Shown: positions 1 through 5,336, numbered from the stretch's first letter. The stretch is DNA of 5,403 nt from an uncultured Acidobacteriota bacterium (GCA_946480545.1 CAMLKY010000186.1:1-5403); one strand, 5' to 3'. Translations and numbers: made by a program. The notes: generated from the sequence alone by a model not told the origin.

Positions 1-70
1 ATTTGGGATTTGGGATTTGGGATTTGGGATTTGGGATTTGGGATTTGGGATTTGGAATTTGAAATTTAGG
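1..70. repeat. Heptamer tandem array (ATTTGGG)n, G-quadruplex-capable
   Basis: Seven perfect head-to-tail ATTTGGG units occupy 1-49. Three decaying units follow: ATTTGGA (50-56), ATTTGAA (57-63) and ATTTAGG (64-70). The array touches the window edge and probably continues to the left. On the + strand there are seven GGG runs separated by four-base ATTT loops, which meets the usual definition of an intramolecular G-quadruplex motif. The unit is one substitution away from the plant-type telomere heptamer TTTAGGG, but nothing here suggests a chromosome end. Reading frames through the array give a repeating Gly-Phe-Gly-Ile-Trp-Asp-Leu peptide, which I regard as an artefact. Function unknown. Confidence 0.95.
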
Positions 71-267
71 TTTCCTCGGCTTGAGGCCAACGCCGCCAAT
101 TCAAAAGGACGCCCACGGCAAGAATCATTACCTCCCTGGTATCCTCCCCTTCATAAGTTTTTACTGACATCGCCAGCGCCCGTATGCTATTCTTTTTCCG
201 GGCGTCCTGCCCTTGCTCACCGGCTCCTTTCACCAGTTAAATTCCACTCTTTCACACACTTCTTGTC
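71..267. other. Non-coding leader upstream of the PilT-like gene
   Basis: About 200 bases between the heptamer array and the ATG at 268. No convincing gene is seen. The open frame running through the array and this leader (17-280) has low-complexity repeat sequence at its start and no recognisable protein. The stretch is C/T-rich on the + strand near the start codon, and no good Shine-Dalgarno sequence lies just before the ATG. A promoter candidate is annotated separately. Confidence 0.6.
164..193 (+). promoter_or_regulatory. Candidate sigma70-type promoter for the PilT-like gene
   Basis: CTGACA at 164-169 matches the -35 consensus TTGACA in five of six bases. It is followed 18 bases later by TATTCT at 188-193, preceded by TG at 185-186 with one base between, which is an extended -10 arrangement. 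The predicted start of transcription would leave a leader of roughly 65-70 bases before the ATG at 268. The -10 hexamer matches consensus at only four positions, so this is a plausible candidate rather than a firm call. Confidence 0.4.
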
Positions 268-2124
268 ATGGAACAATTGAATCAGTACCTGCAACAGCTT
301 CTCTCGAGCTCTAGTTATTCGCTGCATCTCGAACCGAACAAAAATCCGTATCTGCTCTCGGCCAGCGGGCAGTCCGATGTCGGTAACACGCCTCTTCTCG
401 GGCCACAGATCAGCATGATGATCTTTCCGCTGATCCCTCTGGATATAAAGCAGGACCTGCCCAACCGCCCGCACATACAGTTCGTCCACCCGCACAATCT
501 CGGAAAGTTCAATTTTGCGATCCAGAAATCGCCGGCGGGGTTCAATGTCACGGTCACACCGATGCTCGGGAATTTGGTCGAGAGCCGTGTCGAATCGACC
601 GACCCGGAACCAACCACGCCTCATATCGAAGACCTGAACGTTTTCGCCGTGGAAAGTTCCTCGGCGGGGATGCAGAACAATATCTCGCACAATGCTGCCA
701 CGTCGTCCGTCACTGGACTTCAAGCTGAAGACGCCGCGTCACAGCCGGTGATCGACATTCTTGGCGGCCCCGCGGTCGAAGTGATCTCAGCCTACGATCC
801 GGAATTTCAAACGGTCTTCTCAGACAATTCCACCTACGAGCCTCCGGCACGTCGGCAGGAATTCGAGGGGCTCGATTCGGGAACGTTCTTCCCCGCAGTT
901 GAAGAGCCTGAGCTGGAACCGACGGTCGGAGCGACAATGCCAGAACAACCGTTCACACCACCCACCCACACAAACGTTCCCGCGGATGTTCCGCTTCCGG
1001 CATTCGATCGACGCAAGAGCGATCGTCGGAAAAAGAACCTGATGATGACAGCGCGGATGGACGCACTCTTTAATCGCATGGCCGAGGTCGGGGCCTCGGA
1101 TCTTCACCTTTCGGTGAGCATGCCGCCGATGGTCCGCAAGGACGGCAAGATGCAGAAGCTCGAATGCAGCGAATCAACGCTAACGCCCGAGGTCATGGAC
1201 GAGCTTCTGCATTCGATCATGCCGGATAAGAACCAGGATGAATTCGCACGGCGGAATGACACCGACTTCGCGTATGAGATTCCGGGGCTTGCGCGGTTCC
1301 GATGCAACGTGTTCATGGATCGTAAAGGAATGGGTGCCGTATTTCGCATCATTCCGTCGAAGATCCTCACCGCAGAAGAGCTCGGGCTGTCCAAGGCGAT
1401 CATGGACCTGTGCTCATTATCGAAGGGGCTCGTGGTCGTGACTGGACCGACCGGTTCGGGTAAATCGACCACGCTGTGCGCGATGGTGGACTCGATAAAC
1501 AAGAGCCGCGAAGACCACATCATCACGATCGAGGACCCGATCGAGTTCGTTCACGAGAATCAGAAGTGCCTGGTAAACCAACGCGAGGTCCACAATCATA
1601 CCGACAGCTTCAAGGATGCGCTTCGTGCCGCGCTACGCGAGGATCCAGATATTCTCCTCGTCGGCGAAATGCGCGATCTCGAGACTATCTCGATCGCCAT
1701 CGAGACCGCTGAGACGGGTCACCTCGTGTTCGGTACGCTTCACACGACAACCGCGGCTTCGACCGTCGACCGCATCATCGATCAGTTCCCCGCCGACCGG
1801 CAGCAGCAGATCCGCGTGATGCTGTCCGAGTCGTTAAAGGGCGTGATCGCCCAGACGCTGCTACCGAAAAAAGGCGGCGGACGTGTTGCGGCTCTCGAGG
1901 TACTGATCATCACCCCCGCGATCAGCAATTTGATCCGCGAAGGAAAGACATTCCAGATCCCATCCGCCATGCAGACCGGAAAGAATCACGGCATGGTGAT
2001 GCTCAATGACGCCCTGTTCGCTCTCGTACAAAAGGGCATCGTCGAAGCGAAAGACGCGTATGTAAAAGCAGTCGATAAGACAGGGTTTGAGACCATGCTG
2101 ACGCGGGCCGGCCTGAGAATGTAA
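268..2124 (+). CDS. pilT: PilT-like type IV pilus retraction ATPase with long N-terminal extension
   Basis: This 618-residue protein belongs to the PilT/PilU branch of secretion ATPases, cytoplasmic hexamers that power type IV pilus retraction and twitching. Residues about 264-362 form the PilT N-terminal PAS-like domain (SDLHL at 277-281, RFRCN at 343-347). The RecA-like core has Walker A GPTGSGKST (393-401), an Asp box with E422-D423, Walker B DILLVGEMRD (461-470) and a His box TGHLVFGTLHT (483-493). The PilT hallmark AIRNLIRE reads AISNLIRE at 551-558. Ordinary PilT is about 340-370 residues, so roughly 255 extra residues precede the core. Residues 1-100 resemble a decayed second N-terminal domain, 101-245 are a Pro/Glu/Ser/Thr-rich, probably disordered linker, and a basic stretch DRRKSDRRKK follows at 247-256. 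The start at 268 gives the full frame but has no clear ribosome binding site. No other pilus genes are in view. PilU-type or another PilT paralogue remains possible. Confidence 0.93.
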   Translation: MEQLNQYLQQLLSSSSYSLHLEPNKNPYLLSASGQSDVGNTPLLGPQISMMIFPLIPLDIKQDLPNRPHIQFVHPHNLGKFNFAIQKSPAGFNVTVTPMLGNLVESRVESTDPEPTTPHIEDLNVFAVESSSAGMQNNISHNAATSSVTGLQAEDAASQPVIDILGGPAVEVISAYDPEFQTVFSDNSTYEPPARRQEFEGLDSGTFFPAVEEPELEPTVGATMPEQPFTPPTHTNVPADVPLPAFDRRKSDRRKKNLMMTARMDALFNRMAEVGASDLHLSVSMPPMVRKDGKMQKLECSESTLTPEVMDELLHSIMPDKNQDEFARRNDTDFAYEIPGLARFRCNVFMDRKGMGAVFRIIPSKILTAEELGLSKAIMDLCSLSKGLVVVTGPTGSGKSTTLCAMVDSINKSREDHIITIEDPIEFVHENQKCLVNQREVHNHTDSFKDALRAALREDPDILLVGEMRDLETISIAIETAETGHLVFGTLHTTTAASTVDRIIDQFPADRQQQIRVMLSESLKGVIAQTLLPKKGGGRVAALEVLIITPAISNLIREGKTFQIPSAMQTGKNHGMVMLNDALFALVQKGIVEAKDAYVKAVDKTGFETMLTRAGLRM

Positions 2125-2166
2125 GTGGGGGAGCCGGAGCAGGCCGCGGTCCCGCTAAGCTAGGTC

Positions 2167-2262
2167 TTTTCGTGTTGCTTAGTGTGCTTCGTGTTTATCT
2201 TGTCAGGCTAGAATAATAGCTGTAACCACGAACTGCACGAATCACACGAAACGTCACGAAAA
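2167..2262. repeat. Imperfect palindrome with phased CACGAA/TTCGTG motifs
   Basis: The left arm 2167-2193 and right arm 2236-2262 can pair at 22 of 27 positions across a loop of about 42 bases. The right side carries CACGAA four times, starting at 2227, 2236, 2245 and 2255 (steps 9, 9, 10). The left side carries the complement TTCGTG at 2169 and 2188 with a decayed TTAGTG at 2179 (steps 10, 9). The design resembles dispersed intergenic repeats, such as REP-like or non-autonomous mobile elements, but no transposase or target duplication is visible. Being transcribed from the end of the PilT-like gene, it could fold in the mRNA 3' end. Confidence 0.75.
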
Positions 2263-2307
2263 AGAGCTTTCGTAGGCGCGTATTCAGGGTGCGACCGCCG
2301 ATAACTA

Positions 2308-2337
2308 AGAAGGGCGTCGAGAAATCGACGCCCTTCT
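2308..2337. terminator. Bidirectional intrinsic terminator hairpin with GAAA loop
   Basis: The arms 2308-2320 and 2325-2337 pair perfectly over 13 bases around a four-base GAAA loop. The hairpin sits 20 bases beyond the M16 stop codon and about 185 bases beyond the PilT-like stop. On the + strand it is followed by CTCATTTCT, and on the - strand by TAGTTAT, both only modestly T-rich. Its position between two convergent stop codons supports a shared terminator. The weak T tracts mean it could act partly as an mRNA 3'-end stabiliser. Confidence 0.75.
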
Positions 2338-2356
2338 CATTTCTAACCTCTGACTT

Positions 2357-3763
2357 CTACTGCACCTCGTAAGGCTTCAGTTGTTCGTCGATCTTAGATT
2401 TATCTCCGACCACGACGAACGTCATCCGGTCGAGGACCAGATACTTCTTCGCCATGTCCTGAACATCTTTCGGCGTTACCGCCGCCAGCTTCTGGACGTA
2501 TGTGTCGAGATAGTTCCGATCCAGCTCGTTGTAATTCATATTCTCGAGCTGTCCGATCACACCTGACCGCGTCGAGTTCTGCAGAACGTAGATACCGACC
2601 AGGTAGTTCTTGATTCCCTGCAGCTCTGCTTCCGTCGGCGGTTCCTTTTGCAGACGATCGATCTCGAACAGTATCTCCTTGATCGAAGCACCCGTGTGCT
2701 CGGTCGTGACATCGGCGTTCTCTACCCAGTAACCCGTCTTGAACCGGCTCCACAAAAAGCTGTTCGGCGAATAGGTGTAGCCCTTGTTCTCGCGGATGTT
2801 CGAGGTGATCCGCGAACCGAACGAGCTGCCAAGCAGCGAGTCCATGACGACGAACTTTATAAAGTCCGCATCCGACGGTGACACCGCCGGCACGCCCATG
2901 TAGATCGTCGACTGCGGGGCCCCGGGCCGATCGATCGTATTCAACGACCGTCGTCCCGTCACTGTCGGAACGTTTCTGATCGGTGGGACACCCTTCTTCC
3001 AGCCGCCGAACGACTTCTCGATCGTCGAGCGAAGCCTTGCATCGTCGAATTGACCGACCACGTACAGATGCGTGCGTGCTGCTCCGTACTGCTCGTTGTA
3101 GTACGCCTTCACGTCATCGAGCTTATACGCCTGCACGATAGGCTCCGAGGCGATAACGGCCGAATAAGGATGACCGCTAAACACGATCTCGCGAAAACGC
3201 TCCCACGCCTGCGTTCCGGCCTGCGCCTTTGCAACCGTGATCTCACGCAGCTTGTTCGCCCGAGCTTTCTCGAGGTCGGCCGCGGCGAATTTCGGATTCT
3301 GAATTACGTCGGCGATAAGCTCAACGAATCGTGCGTCGAATTCGCTAAGCACCTCGCCGCCGATCGTCGTTTTATCGTTGCTCGCCGCGGTAAAGATGGT
3401 GCCGCCCATCTCTGCCATCTCTTTCGCGATCTGCTCGGCCGTTCGATTCGCAGTGCCGTCCTTTAACATCGTCGCGACGATGTCCGAGATCCAACGCTGC
3501 TCGGCCTTTTCGTTTAGCGTGCCCGCTCGGACGACGGCCTGCATCGCGACCTTCGGGACCGCGCCGTAATGAACGAGCGTGACCTTCATGCCGTTAGGCA
3601 GCGTGTACGTGTCGGCCTTCGGGAATACGAATGGCTTTGGCTGCCCACCCGCCGGTGGAGCCTCTTTTTGCGCAAACGACGTCAAACATGTACAAGCGGC
3701 GATCACCGCAAAGACACAGAGACGCAGAGAAAAACGTTTTACTTTTGACTTGTTACTTTTCAC
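2357..3763 (-). CDS. Secreted M16-family protein, zinc-motif-less partner subunit
   Basis: This 468-residue protein has the two-domain M16 (insulinase/mitochondrial processing peptidase) fold. It begins with TYTLPNGMKVTLV at 52-64, the family's usual first strand. Where active members have HxxEH, this one reads DIVAT (94-98), so it should not bind catalytic zinc. In the C-terminal domain SRITSNIRENKGYTYS (317-332) keeps R324 and Y331, seven apart, matching the substrate-binding Arg/Tyr pair of non-catalytic M16B subunits. The N-terminus is a signal sequence: basic residues 2-10, hydrophobic 11-28, possible cleavage after A31. IAAC at 21-24 also fits a lipobox, so it may be a lipoprotein. The start is GTG at 3761-3763, supported by GGAGGAAG at 3771-3778 inside the end of the upstream gene. 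Only two bases separate the upstream stop from this start, so the genes are probably translationally coupled. Inferred role: partner in a heterodimeric envelope peptidase. Confidence 0.9.
   Translation of the reverse strand: MKSNKSKVKRFSLRLCVFAVIAACTCLTSFAQKEAPPAGGQPKPFVFPKADTYTLPNGMKVTLVHYGAVPKVAMQAVVRAGTLNEKAEQRWISDIVATMLKDGTANRTAEQIAKEMAEMGGTIFTAASNDKTTIGGEVLSEFDARFVELIADVIQNPKFAAADLEKARANKLREITVAKAQAGTQAWERFREIVFSGHPYSAVIASEPIVQAYKLDDVKAYYNEQYGAARTHLYVVGQFDDARLRSTIEKSFGGWKKGVPPIRNVPTVTGRRSLNTIDRPGAPQSTIYMGVPAVSPSDADFIKFVVMDSLLGSSFGSRITSNIRENKGYTYSPNSFLWSRFKTGYWVENADVTTEHTGASIKEILFEIDRLQKEPPTEAELQGIKNYLVGIYVLQNSTRSGVIGQLENMNYNELDRNYLDTYVQKLAAVTPKDVQDMAKKYLVLDRMTFVVVGDKSKIDEQLKPYEVQ
3704..3731. 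repeat. 8-nt tandem repeat (GCARAGAC type) inside the signal peptide coding region
   Basis: On the + strand three 8-base units follow each other: GCAAAGAC (3708-3715), ACAGAGAC (3716-3723) and GCAGAGAA (3724-3731), preceded by CACC. I recall this kind of sequence as a common dispersed intergenic repeat in environmental bacterial genomes; that is memory, not a search. On the - strand it encodes residues 11-20 (FSLRLCVFAV), the hydrophobic core of the signal peptide of the M16 partner subunit. Confidence 0.65.
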
Positions 3764-3768
3764 TTTTA
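3741..3768. repeat. 7-nt tandem repeat (ACTTTTN) spanning the start codon
   Basis: Four heptamers lie head to tail on the + strand: ACTTTTG (3741-3747), ACTTGTT (3748-3754), ACTTTTC (3755-3761) and ACTTTTA (3762-3768). On the - strand the array contains the upstream gene's stop, the GTG start at 3761-3763 and the Lys/Ser-rich codons 2-8 of the M16 partner subunit. A gain or loss of one unit would change the reading frame or the spacing from the ribosome binding site. Confidence 0.7.
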
Positions 3769-4365
3769 TTCTTCCTCCGCGGCTGCAGCTTTTTCAACGT
3801 TGAGAATAACGACCGTTCTATTGGTCTTTCTCAAGTACTCCTGCGCGGTCTTCTGGATCAGCGCGGGTGTTACTTTTCGGAAATTGGCTTCGATCTCGTT
3901 GATCTTCGACGGATTGTCGTCGAAGAGAGCAAAGCACGCGAGCAGGTCAGCTCGGCCGACGCCGCCGAACTGCGACATCGTGTCGTAGAGCCCCGATCGC
4001 AGCTTTACGATCGCTCGATCGATCGTGGCCTGGGCGACGGGCTTGTTCTGGATCTGTGCAATGACCGCATCGCTCGCGGCGAGTATCTCTTGCGGCGTGA
4101 ATTTCTCGTCATGTATGAGATCGACCGAGAAGAGCATCGGACCGTTGTAGTTGAACATGTTTCCAAGATAGCCGTTTATGCCGCCACTCACGCCGCTGGT
4201 GTATGCCTTGTTCTTCACCAGCTCCTGATGAAGCATGCTGTCCTCGCCCTGGAGAATGATCTGGTCGATCAGGCCCATGGCGTAATACTCCGGTGTTCCG
4301 CGCTTCGGCATCTGGTATCCGAAGCCGACCGCGGGCTTTTTCGCTAGCTTGTCGGTTCGCGTCAC
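3766..4365 (-). CDS. C-terminal fragment of M16 zinc peptidase
   Basis: This frame holds the C-terminal M16 domain of the broken catalytic subunit. The boundary used here begins at the first available start-like codon, GTG at 4363-4365, but coherent family sequence continues upstream in the same frame to about 4560, so that GTG is probably an internal valine of the original protein. HQELVKNKAYTS (46-57) aligns with the Arg/Tyr region of the downstream partner, but has V50 and S57 in place of Arg and Tyr. This is the pattern expected in the zinc-bearing subunit of a two-protein M16B enzyme. The C-terminus ends in Ala- and Glu-rich residues and a TAA two bases before the next gene's GTG. With no signal peptide, a product started at 4365 would stay in the cytoplasm and be non-functional. 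Confidence 0.75.
   Translation of the reverse strand: MTRTDKLAKKPAVGFGYQMPKRGTPEYYAMGLIDQIILQGEDSMLHQELVKNKAYTSGVSGGINGYLGNMFNYNGPMLFSVDLIHDEKFTPQEILAASDAVIAQIQNKPVAQATIDRAIVKLRSGLYDTMSQFGGVGRADLLACFALFDDNPSKINEIEANFRKVTPALIQKTAQEYLRKTNRTVVILNVEKAAAAEEE
3771..3778 (-). promoter_or_regulatory. Ribosome binding site deciding the GTG start of the M16 partner gene
   Basis: The - strand reads GGAGGAAG at 3778-3771, leaving seven bases before the GTG at 3763. The site lies within the last codons (Glu-Glu-Glu) of the upstream M16 gene, which supports translational coupling. It is the main reason for choosing this GTG, since no ATG is available nearby. Confidence 0.8.
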
Positions 4366-4493
4366 CGTCTTCTCTTCGGTCTGCTTCGGTTCTGTCAGGT
4401 CCGGCAGAGCATCCGGCTTTTGCGATGGGATGTTCGCAAAGTACTTCGCTACCCAGCCCTTCGCCTGGGCCTCGTCGAAATCGCCGGTGACGA

Positions 4494-5111
4494 CTACAAC
4501 GGCATTCTGTGGCGAGTAGTACTTATCAAAGAAGGTCTTGGCGTCGGCCAGTTCGTGAACGCCGCCATCGGCAGGTCGATCCAGGGAAAAGATCCGTACG
4601 GCTGGTTGAGGACATTGACCTTCACCTCATTGCCGACGACGCCCTGCTGGTTCTTGAGATTCTCTTCCGTAATATCCAGCCCGCGCATGCGGTCGGCCTC
4701 GGCCCAGAGGAGGGTCTCGAGCTTGTGCGACGGGACAACGGCAAAGTAGTTCGTGAAATCGAATCGCGTCGAACCGTTAAGAACGCCGCCGTTCGATTCG
4801 ACGAGCTTGATGAATTCCATCTTGCCCAGATTCCTGGAGCCCTGGAACATCAAGTGCTCGAACAGATGTGCAAAGCCTGTTCGGTCACGGGGCTCGATGC
4901 GAAAGCCGATATTGTAATAAACAGCAACGACCGCGAGCGGCGAGCTGCGTTCGGGAGACAGCACGACCTTCAAGCCGTTCGGAAGCTTGTAATAGGTTAC
5001 TGGAACGTTGATCCCGGCCTTGCCCTGTGCGCCTGCGGGCGTCGTCGTGACGCCGACGATCATCGCGAGCAGACCGATAGCGACAAGAGCCTTTCTAAAA
5101 TAAGTTGTCAT
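4494..5111 (-). CDS. N-terminal fragment of M16 zinc peptidase (signal peptide and zinc site)
   Basis: This 205-residue frame starts at ATG 5109-5111, with GAGAGG-type ribosome binding sequence about five bases upstream. Residues 1-28 are a typical Sec signal peptide (RK at 6-7, hydrophobic 8-22, cleavage likely after AGA at 26-28). YYKLPNGLKVVLS (40-52) opens the M16 domain. The inverse zinc motif HLFEH is at 82-86, with H82 and H86 as zinc ligands and E85 as catalytic base. NEVKVN supplies the distal ligand E162, 75 residues after H86, which is the family spacing. GGVLNGSTRFDFTNYF (108-123) is another family signature. After N187-W188 the sequence is out of frame: about 17 unrelated residues and then a stop. 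Alone it has less than half of a normal 450-480-residue M16 protein and is unlikely to be active. Mature protein would be periplasmic or exported. Confidence 0.85.
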   Translation of the reverse strand: MTTYFRKALVAIGLLAMIVGVTTTPAGAQGKAGINVPVTYYKLPNGLKVVLSPERSSPLAVVAVYYNIGFRIEPRDRTGFAHLFEHLMFQGSRNLGKMEFIKLVESNGGVLNGSTRFDFTNYFAVVPSHKLETLLWAEADRMRGLDITEENLKNQQGVVGNEVKVNVLNQPYGSFPWIDLPMAAFTNWPTPRPSLISTTRHRMPL

Positions 5112-5139
5112 ATAAACCTCTCTGGGTGGATTAAGGCGA

Positions 5140-5170
5140 ATTGTAATCTTATTCGAAACCGCGACCGGAA
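5140..5170 (-). promoter_or_regulatory. Weak promoter candidate for the M16 operon
   Basis: On the - strand TACAAT (5145-5140) matches the -10 consensus TATAAT in five of six bases and lies about 30 bases upstream of the ATG at 5111. No strong -35 exists at normal spacing; TTCCGG at 5170-5165 would need a 19-base spacer. The location directly before an A/T-rich leader and a GAGAGG ribosome binding site is the main support. Confidence 0.3.
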
Positions 5171-5222
5171 AGTTTCACTTTGTTACGAGGCGCGGGATAT
5201 CGGTGATGAGTGGCTTCTCCTG

Positions 5223-5295
5223 TCAGAACCGGGAGCCCCGGTAGCGACCGGGGCTTTAGCGTCCTCTCAGAACCGCGAGCGGTAGCGACCGGGGC
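5223..5295. repeat. Two direct copies of a ~30-bp repeat (TCAGAACCG...GGTAGCGACCGGGGC)
   Basis: Copy one lies at 5223-5254 and copy two at 5267-5295, starting 44 bases apart. Both begin TCAGAACCG, continue with GAGC, and end GGTAGCGACCGGGGC. Copy one carries a few extra C residues in the middle. I recall similar sequences as dispersed intergenic repeats in acidobacterial-type genomes, from memory only. The copies are not tandem in the strict sense, as 12 bases of different sequence lie between them. Confidence 0.75.
5234..5255. repeat. Perfect 9-bp hairpin inside repeat copy one
   Basis: AGCCCCGGT (5234-5242) pairs perfectly with ACCGGGGCT (5247-5255) around the loop AGCG. On the + strand it is followed by only a short T run (TTT at 5255-5257), so it is a poor intrinsic terminator. 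The second repeat copy lacks the full left arm and cannot form the same hairpin, so the extra C residues in copy one are what create the structure. Confidence 0.7.
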
Positions 5296-5336
5296 ATTGG
5301 CTGTGGCTGCATCGACAGATAACCCGCGCAGTTCAC

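Larger units (their letters stand above)
2125..2356. other. Intergenic region between convergent genes
   Basis: About 230 bases separate the stop of the PilT-like gene (+) from the stop of the M16 gene (-). No open frame here looks real. It holds a large imperfect palindrome (about 2167-2262) and a strong hairpin (2308-2337), annotated separately. Confidence 0.75.
3766..5111 (-). pseudogene. M16-family zinc peptidase catalytic subunit, frameshifted
   Basis: Two adjacent - strand frames together make one M16 peptidase. The first supplies the signal peptide and zinc site, the second the rest of the N-terminal domain and the C-terminal domain. The frame must change at about 4548-4560. Upstream of this point the first frame reads PYGSFPWIDLPMAAFTNW (171-188) and then loses family character, ending at a TAG at 4494-4496. 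The second frame picks up as ELADAKTFFDKYYSPQNA and VVVVTGDFD, from about 4554 down to 4473, with no ATG, GTG or TTG near its beginning. Active relatives have roughly 15-20 further residues between these two segments, so a small deletion plus a frame change fits better than a single-base slip. The total span of 1346 bases is not a multiple of three. Either the gene is truly decaying or the assembly has an error here. The partner gene downstream is intact. Confidence 0.8.

Noticed and set aside
1..70. Chromosome telomere or CRISPR array
   Set aside because: Units are only 7 bases with no spacers, and bacterial coding sequence follows directly, so neither a CRISPR array nor a eukaryotic telomere fits.
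17..280. Open frame on + strand through the heptamer array
   Set aside because: Its first residues are only the translated array; the rest has no protein character and it overlaps the start of the PilT-like gene.
217..723. 168-residue - strand open frame
   Set aside because: Antisense to the start of the PilT-like gene, Arg-rich as expected of a shadow frame, with no recognisable motif.
3631..4347. 238-residue + strand open frame
   Set aside because: It lies antisense to the two M16 frames, whose family motifs are clear; it shows no recognisable domain.
4363..4626. Programmed frameshift joining the two M16 fragments
   Set aside because: No slippery heptamer is evident at the junction, and expected family residues appear to be missing, which a programmed frameshift would not explain.
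4509..5285. 258-residue + strand open frame
   Set aside because: Antisense to the M16 N-terminal fragment and ending in the paired 30-mer repeat; no domain or ribosome binding site was seen.
5223..5295. Attachment site or CRISPR-like repeat-spacer unit
   Set aside because: Only two unequal copies with a 12-base gap and no integrase or cas gene in view.
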